A DNA stretch of 64,000 nt from Adiantum capillus-veneris (GCA_014529385.2 CM043955.1:152074140-152138139), one strand, 5' to 3'; positions 32,190-45,648 are shown, counted from the first letter of the stretch. Notes: generated from the sequence alone by a model not told the origin. Numbers and translations are program-made.

Positions 32190-35100
32190 AGGCATGGTCT
32201 TCTCATACTCTTGCATGCATGCAAAGCAAGGGTCGTGGACAAGCCCCCTAGCAAGGGAGGAGCTTTGCAGGCCGTGGGCATGGCCTCTTCAACACACAGA
32301 GATTGGGAGGAGTCTTGAAAGCCGCATGTGAAGGACCCAAAGTGTCCAAATCAGTTCAGAACGGACTCGTTAGGAGCGCGTTGCCACAAGGAGACTTTTT
32401 GGTCACATGGAGCAGGCTTGGCAAGAAGCTTACAACACTACAACAGCGTTTTTTCCCTCGCGCAAAGCTGCCATGTCGATTGATGCAAGTTTATTCGGGT
32501 TTTTCCCTTCTTTTTCCTTTTCATCTTTTGGTGGGCACCTTCCATTCCTGCTAGCTCGTCCCACGCCATGGGCTTACCCCAGTTTGCCTAGATGCAATCA
32601 TGCATGACTGCATGATCACGCAATAGCCTATACAAGGGGGCCATGGTTGCATATATTGCAATGTCCAATATGAAGGCGAACAATAGCCAGTTGTGGTGGC
32701 CGGCATAAACATGCAAGGGCATGCAAGGGTATTTGCAAAGGGCTCATGGTTGCATGGCCCTGTAGCACGGACTTCGATGACCTCAGTAATATCGGGTAGG
32801 TAGGTGGGATTTAGAATCAAGAATTCGAAGGAAAAATCTCCAAGCACTCAAGGCAAAGATCCGATGTGTTGTACACAACTTCGAGACCATGTGAAGGCAT
32901 GGCCTTGGTCTCGGCTCTATTTGCGGTGACAACATCTTGCAGATGTGTCCAGAAAGTTTCACTATACATAATCATGCAGCACGTCAGATGTTGCTAACAA
33001 GGACATATGGAATATGACAACATGGTTTCACCGCTCGAAGAGGACTTGTCAGTGTCGATAAGCAAGTTGCCTTTCACATTTTCAATTCTAAATTCATTGA
33101 TTTTTACAGATCTCTCTGCTCTCGAAGCACGCATTAGGCTTTTCAATCATCGAGTCGCTCAATCATGTTCGGCACGTGAATTGTTTTCATGCATGGCATG
33201 TGCTATCTTAAACAACTATAAGACATTGACCCAATGACTTCTACCATTAACGGTCTGTAGTTATGATGTCAAATTTTCACTTTTGGCTTGGAATTTTTGC
33301 TAGGACATGGTTCCTGGGCAATTTTAGATCCTAAGGTTCAGGCAAGGCCTATGGCATGTCGATACGGGCAAGGCCTGTGGATGTGATCCAATGAGTTTTC
33401 TAAAGTAACTAGCAATGAATGCATGCAAAGCAGTAGTGTGCAACTCATGGTTACTTTTCCTTTCCTTGTCTTGCGTATGATAATGCTATGACAAACATCA
33501 CGGGAGCAGCACTCCGTCTACAAATCCTTAGGATACCAACAATCAAGCCAATTACGTACAAGGCACATAATTTACAAGTTTTTTTGTTTTTGCTTTTCAA
33601 TACGTGGTACAATTCAGCAAGGTTGATTATCTATAAATTCTCCACAAGGTTGACTTTCTTTTGCTATGCCATTGTAAACTGGCTAGAGTATCTGTTAGCT
33701 ATGCATCAGAACTCCATGCATACTTAGGTGAAGCAAGGCTTCCCTTCTGGTCTTTGGCATTGTTCCACAGTTTGGAATATGTTCTTTGCATACGAACTTG
33801 GAAAATCTTGCCAAGATATTGCAGGCTTTTACATTCAATACGGGTGTATATGCTACACATGCTAACTCCCTCGAGCAGATTCGAGCGAATTATCAAAAAC
33901 CTCGCCACAAATGGACGACAAGGTTAGTAACTTTCAAGTTATGTTTGTTATTGTCTATGTATTACTTTTCATTTTGGAAAAGATCTCTCTACTGTGGAAA
34001 GAAAAGTGATTGGGAAGCCTCCATCAGAAGCCACTATATAAAGCAAAGTGCTTTGCCTGTCTTCATGTGAAGTACAACTTCTATTAGGTGCCAAAGTATT
34101 GTCGATTGAATATAGGCACACATTTTTGGCACTAAGTGGATATAAGCTCATAGTATGCAACGGCGCACTGTGATGTATCCATGCTAATGTAATCGTCCAT
34201 GGCACATATACCAGCGGCTCACATGGTTGAGACAGTCATTGTATCCAAGGGCTTATCATTCCATTTTTCAATATGTATGTATGACATACTACTATGATGG
34301 ACGAACAAGACCGATCATTGTATACGCTTCCGCTATCACCCTAGCTACTCTGTCAAGGACGAGGTAAATAATTGACATGTTAAAACAATTTTTATGTATA
34401 TTCACAAGCAAAGTGCCATACCTCAGTCACTCTGGTACAGTCATCACCACTTATACGATAGGTGGGTCCAGATATGCATTATGGTACCTCTCTCTACACA
34501 AGCGTTGTACACGTACACTGTTGTACGCTTATAGGATAAGCTATGACACAAACATGGTCTGCACTGGTTTATATGCAAGGGGCATACAACACATTTGAAA
34601 AGGATTTTCCTTAGCCTAGCATTCTCTCTCTCTCTCTCTTCAACTTCTCTGCGGAAACGGTTAACCTAGGCCTGATTTTATTGACATCTTTCTATGTCAA
34701 TACAGTAATAGGAAGGGCTAAGAGCCATCAGGAGAGGCTAAGTGCCATCTATTGCCATCTACTTTGGAATGGCTAAGAGCCATCTGTTTGTAATCCATCA
34801 GAGATCGAATAATCCTATCCGTTTAAGTACCCATGATTATAATGGACAAGCAAGAGTCTTGCCATTAGTGATGTTTTAGGCATTATTTTAGCACTACACA
34901 TTTTGAGTGTGAAAATCAAGTTGAGTTTTTGAACGTCTTAAGCTTGTAAGGGCCTCTACCAAGGTGCATAGATGACGCCAGCATTTCAGACAGCACGACC
35001 GTTCACAAAAACCCAAGATTATGGATTTTTGGGTCTAGAAAATATCCCGTTGTGAATACGATTCCAACTTGAATGGATCTTCTATTTTATGTATAACATT

Positions 35101-35488
35101 ACGAGTGTCTATACAAATATAGTTTTGGGGTACGACTCAACTCGTGCTTACTAAATCACTTATTAAAGTGTTGATGGTTCATTATTGGCACCTTTACACT
35201 TGCACTTTCACGGAAAGAAGTCCACAAGCTGCCACAGGGTAGTGGACAAATTTCAAAATCCAAAGGAATGTAATGCCACGGGTAAACGCAAGGTGGATCA
35301 TGGATATAGGCCAAGGGTTGGGCCGGCTGCTAGTTGAGCAGTTTTCCTGCAAACTTGAACCAAGGGGTAAGGCAACACCCAAGGTTACATGTTATGCTAC
35401 TTGCATTTCAATAATTTTGAATTAGTGTTCCTGGGCCTTTGCAAGCGGGAAATTTGGGCAAGATGTGCAAACTGTGTTATTCTCGATT
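32190..35488. other. 3.3-kb stretch with no recognisable gene
   Basis: May be the internal part of a plus-strand element primed at 32178-32189, but I recognise no gag, pol or structural RNA. Only short unrelated frames are open (none over about 95 codons). A TC microsatellite lies near 34625, and the word 'gccatc' recurs at 34725-34790. I see no downstream copy of the 31981-32176 LTR. Confidence 0.5.
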
Positions 35489-35778
35489 CACTACAACATA
35501 ACATCAAGATATCGATGCAGTATATATCGACGGCCGTACCTTTCCACGCGGATATCGACGTACTTTTATCCTATCGATATGCGCGTGGAAATACGCGTGG
35601 CAAGGCATGCTTTTCCACGCGTATATTGACGGACATTACCATGAGTATATTGACACACATTTCGCTGCTAAACAATTGGGGGAAAAAAAGGGGAACCCGC
35701 ACGTGCAGGGGCCATTTTTTCCTTCAACGCACGCGCTCAGATCTTGGCCGAAACCTACTGCGCAGGTATTATGAAACT

Positions 35779-35803
35779 CCCCCCCCCCCCCCCCCCCCCC
35801 CCC
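35779..35803 (+). repeat. 25-base C homopolymer
   Basis: Uninterrupted run of C followed by a short CT tract. Length may be uncertain in assembly. Confidence 0.95.
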
Positions 35804-37250
<1,447 letters not shown>

Positions 37251-37505
37251 TCTAGAAGAAACTATGGAACTAAAAGAGGCAAAGGGGTTTTGCCCGCTAC
37301 ATGCATTGCCATGTACACCTGAGAGTGCACGTATGTGTCTACCCATATAGGTTTTGACCAATAAAGACAAGATTTTGACCCGGTGGTCGTGATCTCCTTA
37401 CACCTCTGGATCGAGGTGTATGGAGATTGGGCAAAACTAGAGAATGCGAGTTAGTTTACATTGTGAGGAGTATATATATTAAAACAACATTCATAATCAT
37501 TGTAG

Positions 37506-39939
37506 ATGGCAACGTCATCAACTAACATGGAGGAAAAGATTGCATGCTTGTGCACGCTCTGCAAGTATCAAATCTTGCGCAAGCGTAGGATATGTAATGA
37601 GCATGTGCACAAGTACGGAGATTTTGCTAGAGAAACCGTACAGAATCTACGATACGACTCCTATGGAACGGGCAATGATTTTCGCGACATAGCACCTTCA
37701 TCTGAGAGAGAGAGAAAAAGGATTATGCGTGAAGGTCCTACCAATATAGAGCCAAGGATGGATGCAGAAAAGGGCTTACACACAGAAGACGACGGCATGG
37801 AGGAGATGCTGGATGTCTTCTTCTAGACAAGCGAGGAGAACGCTAACGAAGTAGCACTGGAAGCCGTGCGCCTATCTCCTGAAGACATGTTGAGGAAGTT
37901 GGCATGTCAACCAATCTATGGAGGGACCAAAATATTTGTGCTTCGTACTTGTCTGGCGTTTTTGAATCTCCAGTCAGTGTACGGATTGTCAGATGCAAGC
38001 GTCACTGCTTTGTTTAGGTACGTAATTGACAAAATAGATTTTCCGATTGCAACGGTGACGTGCTTGGAGAGCTTTTTAATTTAATGTGGCTTAAACAGGT
38101 TGTTGCAGGAGCAACTTCTCCCGGTTGGCAATGAAATGCCCCCCTCCAGGCCAGACGCAAAGCAACTATTGACCTCAGTTGGCTTGAACTACAACAAGAT
38201 TCATGCATGTCCAAATGATTGCATTCTTTTTTGCAACAATGAATTCATAGATTGTCTGTTGTGTCCTAAGTGCGGAGCAATGTACTACAAACAAGATGCA
38301 GCTGGCGAGACAGTGCCAGCTAAAGTGTTGCGGCATTTCCCTATTATTCCTAGGATAAAAAGCATGTTTCGTTGTGGTTCCATTGCAAAGTTGATGCGGT
38401 GGCATTCTACGAACAGATCCACTGACGCAACATTTAAGGTGCCCGCTGATTCAAAGGCTTGGAGGCACATTGAAGATTCCTGGCCACATTTTAAGAGTGA
38501 ACCACGCAATTTGCGTTTGGGCATGGCAATGGATGGCCACCACCGTTATCTTCCAGATGGCCATCACTTGCGCGAAGGTCAGCTTGGTCGCATCGAATGT
38601 CGTCCTATGCATGTACAAGAGTGGCGTCGTCGATGGGAGCAACATGAGGGGAAACCTATTCCAGGAATGAAACGTTTGTCCATTCTCCATACGTTGCCAT
38701 AATGGGGTGATCTACTAATTAACCATTTGCTGGATCCAATGCATATATTCAAGAATGTGGGAGAGCTCCTCTGGAAGACAATCATGGGAATGAAAGACAA
38801 TCGAGCTTCACGAGATGATTTGCAGTCAGTTGGAAAGATGCCAGAGCTGTGGCCTTTCAACAATGCAGCTAGCCAAACAAAACTTCCAAGAGCGCCATGG
38901 GTATTGCTAAAAAGCAAAGAGCGACAAGTTAAAAGGGTGATTTCAGAGTTCAAGACGCCAACAGGATATATGCGATGTCTCAAGACAGCATTCACCCGTG
39001 GCGATCAACTGTCAGGACTGAAATCGCACGACTGGCATAAGTTCTTGCAATTCATTCTTCCAATTGCGATCAAGGGGTGTTTAACGGAGGAAGTGCGGAT
39101 GTGCATATACAAGATTTCAGAGCTAGTGCGGTGGATCTCTTCCAAGGAGATACGGGAGGAATCTATTGCAGTCGCAAGGGCTAACTCCATTGAGGCAGTC
39201 TGCATGATTGAGAAGTATCTACCCACGAGCTGCCTAACTATCTACCCACGAGAAGTATCTACCCATGAGCTGCCTAACTATCCAAATGCACTTGCTTGTC
39301 CATGTAGTAGATGAGGTTGCAGTGGCAGGTACAGTCCACAGCCGTTGGATGTTCTTTCTAGAGCGGTTCATGAAAACACTTAAGGGTTTTTTTCGCCAAA
39401 AAGCGCATCCAGAGGGGAGCATGGCAGAAGGATGGCTGGTGCAAGAGTCTCTTGTCTTGACGATCGAATTTCTATCCGTTTCTAACCCAGAAATGCCTCG
39501 ACTGTGGAGCGATGAGGAGGATGCAAGACTGGTGGGAGAGGAGCCGCAAGAGCAAGGGGTGCTGAAGAAAATGAACGACGCCATGCGAGAAAAGATCATG
39601 AAGTTCTGTATACTAAATTCAGCGGCGATGCAAAAATGGCTTGAAAGGTACGAAGAAGAGAAAGAGAGACGCAATACGGAGCGACACGATTTCAGGCGAA
39701 GTCGAACGACTAGAGGCTTACCCTTGCCATACTATCTCGCTCCTCTACCTGAATTCCCTACAATGGCATGGTTGGACAAGACAGTGAGAGCAGCTCAACA
39801 GATCGGAGAACCCATATCTCTAGAAGAGGAAGAGGTGGCTATTGGATGTGACTGGAAGTATCATACATACATGGCACTGTGGTCGCATGGAAAGCATTTC
39901 AGAACACAACAAATTGACAGCAAAAGAAACATGTTTTGA
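37506..39939 (+). pseudogene. CACTA Tnp2-type transposase, broken
   Basis: ATG at 37506. The N-terminal transposase-associated domain shows the Cys/His pattern CLCTLC ... HVHKYGD. A TAG at 37824 interrupts. A GT-AG intron at 38018-38098 removes the next stop and restores LFR-LLQEQLLPVG. The Transposase_21 start follows (KIHACPNDCILFCN, LRLGMAMDGHH). Compared with the family, the central catalytic segment is missing: the frame passes directly to RRRWEQHEG and then LDPMHIFKNVGELL after a TAA at 38700-38702. A 40-bp tandem duplication (39214-39253 and 39254-39293) shifts the frame. The DUF4218-like part (LLVHVVDEVAVAGTVHSRWM, KGFFRQKAHPEGSMAE) continues in the new frame to 39939. Not functional. 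Confidence 0.88.
38018..38098 (+). other. Intron in CACTA transposase (81 bp)
   Basis: Donor ttag/gtacgt, acceptor aaacag/gttg. Splicing joins A-L-F-R to L-L-Q-E and removes an in-frame TAA (38082-38084). The other CACTA copy has a donor at the same codon (13665). Confidence 0.75.
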
Positions 39940-39949
39940 TAGGATTCTT

Positions 39950-40925
39950 AGTACTGGGTAGCCAGAGGCACGGGTACTACGCCTCCGGGCTTCACACCAG
40001 AGGGTCCGACATCTATGGGGGGGACGCCTATGGGGGGGGGGATGCCTATGGGTACGATGCCTACGAGGTATCCCATCACGGCCGCTTCAACACCTAGGGG
40101 TGCGGCAGAGGTGGGTACGTCCTCATCTCCGCAGCACAGGCGCACTTGCCGATCTCGGCAATCGTTAGGTGGAGGTGGTGGTTGCTGTGGAGGAGGGTCC
40201 ACAGATGCTTTGACCCCTCCTTGCTCACGACTCCCGTCCTACCCAGGCACACCTCTCAATACACCTCTTGGAACACCTCGGACACCTTGGGGGGCACACG
40301 ATCCTAGTGCCTCCAAGCTCTATACTGTACGGGCAGATGGTTCTGTTGACATGGATAGAGTCGGGACTGAGATGAGACAGCGGATTCGCAAGCTCGCAGA
40401 GCTGTAGTTTTCGACCAACATTCTGACGCCTTGGCCTGCTGACCAGGATGTGGACAAAGTCAGTTATATAGTGGAGAACATCATGAGAGAGTACCATCCT
40501 GCTCCGGGTTCAAAGGCTGTTCCGAGGAGGTGGATCAAGGGTGTTGCACGGGACACCGTGAAACATTGACAAGATGCAGCTCGGCAGGCTTTCAGGACCA
40601 GCTCGCTGAAGCCTTCAGCATCCCACACGAGACGTGGCAGCAGATCAGGGAGGATGAGTGGACAGCGGATACGCGGTTCAGACAGCAGCGTCAGGCCGCG
40701 CAGATATGATAGATGACCAGGGGGACATCTCATCTTGGCAACGGAGGCTACGACACCTTTCGCTATGAGTTTGTGAGTTTCCAATCCAATCCTAGCTATG
40801 GCGTTTTTTTAAACGTGATGAATCATGTATTCTTATTACTTTGATTTTTGTATAAACGCAGAATCTTGCGATGCATCAAGCCCCGATATGCCAGGAGGAG
40901 ACAGATGGTGTAATGGCTATGGGCC
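39950..40925 (+). pseudogene. Probable second CACTA reading region, broken
   Basis: A frame from 40015 to 40407 starts with a Gly/Met/Pro-rich tract (MGGTPMGGGMPMGTMP), then a Thr/Pro-rich stretch, and ends in DMDRVGTEMRQRIRKLAEL. It is followed by stops and frame changes covering ILTPWPADQDVDKVSYIVEN and QDQLAEAFSIPHETWQQIRED. A plausible GT-AG intron lies at 40773-40861 (ttt/gtgagt ... cgcag/aatctt). I do not recognise a family with certainty. The position after the transposase and the basic, Pro-rich character suggest the accessory CACTA protein. It could also be unrelated captured sequence. Confidence 0.45.
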
Positions 40926-42633
40926 TTATGACGTTGGCTTTCCATTGGTATTTTGTTGCTGCCGATTTTTGTAGATGGTTTGGCTCTATCTTGTTTGCCA
41001 CCGCTGGTTTGTCTTTCATCGGCATCCACATATGTCGGTTTTCCTTTTTGAAATGCCTCTGTCTGCTTTCCATTGTTTCTTGTACTGAAGGTAATTCTTT
41101 TTGCTTTTGCTTTGGTATCCAAATGTGAGTGACATTTGGGTTATGGCTAAGCATTTTCTTCGGGATCCATATCTGTTTTATGACCCTGGGTTGTGTTTGA
41201 ACCATCTACTTTGTTGGAATTTTGTAGTTGCATTGTTCTTTGTCTGCTATGGCATTTCTATCCTTCCGCATCCATACTTGTTTACCTTGTTTTGGTAGCC
41301 TAGATCTTTGCATTGCGGCCGGTGACTTCATATGTCTGTAATTAGCATGGTTGGCTTTTACTTGATTGTTTGTCGTGGGTATCATGTTCTGTAATGGCAT
41401 TTGTGCTTTGGGCTTTGTTTCCAGTGATTGCATGGCTTGATGTTGATCATGCTGGTATTGCTGAGAAAAAGCTATCACCTGTTGTTCATGTTCATGCTGA
41501 AGTTTGACTGCCTTTGCTTTCCAATCTATCTGCACATTGTACTCTTTTTGCCAAGGTTGCCCCAGCATCATTGGGTGTTGTGTGCTTTTATCTGTCACCA
41601 CATAGAATTTGTGTGGGTAAATATATTGATGTAGCTGTACATGCAATATAGTCCATCCCAATGTTTTCAATGGGTGTGATGTGCTATTTTCCAGCACTTG
41701 AGGAGTAGGATGAAGTTGATCTGTGACTTTGAGCTGTTGGTATAATCCGTAAGAGATTAGATTTGCTTCAGCACCCGAATCAAGCAATGCTGTTGATTCA
41801 ACTTGATTGCTGCCCACTTTGACCGCAATTATTGGCTCCACTGTTTCCTCCTCCAACTTCGTCAATCGAATGGCATTAATTCTCAATGGTGGTCCACTTT
41901 GTTGTTGTTTTTGTCGTAGAAGCCGTCTTTTTGCAATGCATTCTTGTGCTTTGGCTTGAGCTTCCTCCCGTACTCTCTGTTTTTCCTTCATTCTTTGTTT
42001 TCCTTGATGAATTTGTTGGAGCATCTCCTGTGTGAGTGGTAGATGATACCTCCTCAGTCGATATCCACTAATCCAGTTTGGCATTTCTTCACCTGCTAAT
42101 GTAGCAAGCTTGACAACTCCACTTTGTGATAGATCACTAATCACAAATGGTCCCATCCCTCGCTTTTTAAGTTTCTTGGCATGTTGCTTCAAGGTATAAA
42201 CAAGTACGTAATCACCTGTTTTGAACTCTTTGGTACGCACATGTTTGTCAAAAAATTCCTTTTGTCTTCTCTTTTTAGCATAGATTGAAGCAACAGCTCG
42301 TAAGCGGAGTTCATCTAGATTTTCAAGATCATCAATCTTTGAAGAGAGCTCATGCCCTGTCCATTCCAAGCTTTTTGCTACTCGTAGAGTTGGGATTAAA
42401 AACTCTATGAGTAGTATAGCATTTAGGCCAAATACCATGTTGTATAGTGTTGTTCCTATTGATGTTTTGTAAGCTACCCTGTATGCCCATAGTGTTGAGT
42501 GTAGCTGTTGATCCCAATCTATCCTTGATTCTGACACTATTTGAGTGAGAACCGTGTATAGTGTTTTATTTGTGGCCTCAGCTTGCCCATTGGCCTGTGG
42601 ATGGTATGGTGCGGATTTCCTATGTATGACCAT
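40876..42633 (-). pseudogene. Element F integrase C-terminus plus retropepsin-like extension and Trp-Pro repeat tail
   Basis: Begins in the integrase core after the second Asp (SAPYHPQANGQAEATNK contains the catalytic Glu). It runs through the integrase C-terminal region (GDYVLVYTLKQHAKKLKKRGMGPF) and a charged linker (residues about 205-255). A retropepsin-like domain follows at residues about 262-375 (41509-41850): TALLDSGAEANLISYGLYQQL with the triad from residue 285, and later MMLGQPWQ with a following IDW, the usual C-terminal signature of retroelement proteases. A TAG at 41206-41208 interrupts, and the same frame goes on to 40876 with Trp-containing motifs (WMRKD, WIPKK, WIPKQ, WMPMK) in a Lys/Gln/His-rich tail. 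A protease after integrase is not the normal gypsy layout; the usual one is also present at 59905-60579. Confidence 0.8.
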
Positions 42634-42639
42634 GAATTC

Positions 42640-43755
42640 CTCTAGTAGATATTCAATGACTTCATTGAGAAAATGTGTTCCACGGTCACTGACAATTTAT
42701 ATTGGTAACCCGTAACGTACAAAAACATTCTCATACAAAAATTGTGCCGTGGTGCGTGCATTAGCTTTTTGTGTTGCTTTGGCTTCGACCCATTTTGTGA
42801 GATAGTCCGTAGCCACAATGATATACTGGGTATGGGTGCGATATGCAGGGGGTGATGTAGGTCCCACAAAATCAATGCCACATTTTGCAAATGCTCTTGC
42901 TCCCATCATTGGCCGTAATGGCATCTCATCTCTTTTTATTGGCATCTTGGTGCGTTGACATGCATCACAACGCTTTACAAACTCTTCAACATCCATGTGC
43001 AATGTAGGCCACCAAATTCCTGCGGTTAAGACAATTTTTACCATCTTATCGCCCGAAAAATGGCCTCCACTTATTCCGCTATGTGCATGATCTAGAATCA
43101 ACAGGTATTCGCTTTTACTTGCACAGATTCTAAGTTGATTGTCCTTTCCCCGCTTATAGAGTTGATTCCCAATTAACTGAAAGTCACGTGCTTCCAGCTC
43201 CATAGCTTTTTCCCGTGCTCTTGTGATGTTCCCAGGGAACGTCCTGGTGGTTAAGAATTCAATGATATATTGACTCCATGCAGGTGCTATGTTTACCTGA
43301 AACAAAGTTGCGTGATCCACTGGTCGTTTGGCACTATATATAGTACAATTGGTAACATAAGAATGGTTATCCGCATACATAGTTGGCCAATAAACCCCTA
43401 ATTGTTTCAGTCTCTGGTGTGTCTTCACTGTCGAACAATGAAATGCACAACCTTGGACATGTGCCTCTTCAAGGTAGCACTCGAGTTCTTCCGGATTTAT
43501 ACATAATCGTAGGATTAGGTCAGATCCAAGATGATACAACCGTCCTGCTATCAACTGGAAGTTTTTTGTTTGTCGAATTATTTGTTGTTTGGATCTGCAT
43601 TCCGTATTATCAAACCTAATTCCACAGGAAAGAATGCTAACAATTTCTTGAGACCATTTGGGTACCATTTCAATGTTGAAAAGATAAGCATCTGGTATGT
43701 CATCATCTACTCCTTCAGGAGCTTCCCCGTTGTGTATTCTTGAAAGATGATCCGC
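42640..43755 (-). pseudogene. Element F integrase N-terminal region with two tandem H2C2 domains
   Basis: The open frame 42697-43668 contains two similar units of about 80 residues, 126 residues apart. The first is NFQLIAGRLYHLGSDLILRL ... AHVQGCAFHCSTVK ... YWPTMYAD ... NCTIYS; the second is DFQLIGNQLYKRGKDNQLRI ... AHSGISGGHFSGD ... WWPTLHMD ... RCDACQ. Both look like integrase H2C2 zinc-binding domains. The second has both His and both Cys; the first keeps H70, H77 and C108 but has Tyr where the last Cys should be. The integrase core starts with CGIDFVGP (first Asp). A TAA at 42697-42699 stops the frame just before IVSDRGTHF (second Asp). Confidence 0.82.
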
Positions 43756-44228
43756 TCATAGATGGGTTTTACCCTTTTTGACCACCACTGTGAAGTCAAA
43801 TTCTAGCAATATAATAAACCAACGTACGATTCTCCCTGTATTGCAAGGTTTATTTACTAGGTACAAAAGATCTTGATGATCTGTGAAGAACACAAATTTG
43901 TTTGCAAGCAAATAATGCCGAAATTTCTTTACAACATAAATCATTCCTAACCCTTCCCTCTCGGTGGTTGTGTAGTTCTTTTCTCCACTGTTTAACTGTC
44001 GGCTCGCATAGCAAACTGGAAAATCCATTGTTCATCTGCAGGTTGAGCTAGAATACTTCCAATGGCATATGCTGGAGCATCAATGTGCACATGGAATATC
44101 TTTTCCCAATCTGGTGCCTTTAATACAGGTGCTGATATAAGGTTTTCCTTCAAATTTTGGAATGAAGTTTCACACTCCTCGGTCCACTCGAAATTGACTA
44201 TCAAACGATACAGAGGTTGTGCGATAAC
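43756..44228 (-). pseudogene. Element F RNase H
   Basis: Continues the RT connection region after the B' insertion (VIAQPLYRLIVNFEWTEECE, LKAPDWEKIFHVHIDAPAYA). After a frameshift near 44020 the RNase H (CYASRQLNSGEKNYTTTERE, FVFFTDHQDLLYLVNK) ends at a stop at 43756-43758. ADHLSRIHNGEAPEGVDDD, the usual end of gypsy RNase H, follows in the same frame. Confidence 0.85.
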
Positions 44229-44474
44229 TGTAAAGAAAGAGGATGCAAGAGAGCTACACAAGACAAGCACACACCACACAGAGATGGAAAGCTTCTTCTT
44301 CTTCTCACAGAAAAGAGAGTACAAAATGACTAAGTGCTAAAACTGAAAAGTAGCACATATGTACATGCGGTCACTAAGTGTGAACTCGCTAGAAGCATAC
44401 TAGGCTGGCACTATAAGTTTAGTCCAGCTGTAGAATCACTGGCAGAGATCCTTTGTGTCGGTCACCTAACGCGC
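44229..44474 (-). repeat. 3' LTR of B', outer part
   Basis: Starts tgtaaagaaag and ends acctaacgcgc, where G begins. The rest of this LTR lies at 53159-53237. Confidence 0.95.
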
Positions 44475-45620
44475 TGTGAGCGGGATGAAAACACACACAG
44501 CGCCTCTATAACGACCCGACACACACTCTTGGGAGGATACACACACACACTATGGGGCAGCACTAGGCTTAGACAACACACCTGGCCGAGACAGGGAACA
44601 CACCTCTGGAGTGAGAGGAGAGAGACTATCCACTTGCCCACTCCACACAGACACACACACACACACACACACACCCAAAAAACTCAGCTCAAAAGAGGAG
44701 AATTTCTGATGTTTAGATACAATTGAGCTTGGGCCAACACCAATGGGGCAAATAGCTCACACAATATGGGTAAAATAAGCCAGATACAATCACAAACTAG
44801 AGCAGAAACTTCGCTCATAGGAGAAACTTACACAGAAAAACAGCAGGAAAAGAGTGAGGAATTTGGCAAAATGGACAGCGCCATCCCGTTTGGAACGGCG
44901 CAAAACCCCAGTCTACAATGTCAAAGTGCTCAAATCCGACCTCGGATGAGCAGTTTACGGCCAAAACAGGCTCCAAAATGAGCAAAAACACACCTGCGGC
45001 TGTTCCTCCTCTCTTCTCCACGTTTTATCTGGTCTTCTCTCTCTTTTTTCAGTTCCCACACTTAGCTTTATTACTTGGGCACCCTTGGCCTTTTAGATGA
45101 CCTCAAACGGACCTCGAACAGGCCAAAAAATGACCTCGCAGTATGATAGTTGTCACCTTTTTGCATCATCCGCACACCTGGCACTCAGCTTTTTTCCAAT
45201 AATGCATCTCGCCACCACGTGAAGTGGCCCCAAAAAGTGGTCCTAATGATGACCTTTCTGCGTAACTCTCACAAGAAAACACCCACGTTGTATCCGTCCT
45301 CATCTGCGTGCAAATATTGACCTTGTTCGCCCTCCTGACGCCACTAGATGCCATCTGACGCACCAACTGACCTCACGTCGTCGGCCCGTGGATAGCTTCC
45401 TCGAGAAGTTTTACATGCTATAAACTCCTCATTATTGTAGAAAAAACACAGTGGTATTGGTAATAGTGAAAATCGATGCACTATGTACATGCTATCCTAG
45501 TTGTACACATGTGGGCCCCACATAACCACCTGGCTAAGGAAAATGGGCAATCCTTTATTTGATGCACCATGCATGTGTATGTACATATGCGCAATCCCTT
45601 GCTCCAAAAAACTCCTGACA
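44475..45620 (-). repeat. 3' LTR of element G (1146 bp)
   Basis: Includes a CA microsatellite near 44648-44675 and short overlapping frames without recognisable product. Matches 52017-53158. Confidence 0.95.
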
Positions 45621-45648
45621 TAATTTGCCCATCCCCTAGCCTGCTAGA

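Larger units (their letters stand above)
40876..44228 (-). mobile_element. Element F, 3' part: Ty3/gypsy retrotransposon (left segment)
   Basis: Minus-strand RNase H, integrase and a long C-terminal extension. The 5' part of the same element is at 58190-64000. The two halves meet inside the RT/RNase H region and are separated by B' with target duplication ataac (44224-44228 and 58185-58189). No 3' LTR or polypurine tract could be found at the left end, where CACTA sequence begins. RT precedes integrase, as in Ty3/gypsy. Confidence 0.9.

Noticed and set aside
32438-32460. CACTACAACAGCG as a CACTA transposon left end
   Set aside because: No subterminal repeats, transposase or matching right end; the 8-base core can occur by chance. 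Kept only as a possibility.
33488-34070. Overlapping frames of 79-94 codons in the unrecognised 3.3-kb stretch
   Set aside because: Overlap each other in several frames and show no domain or codon pattern; chance frames.
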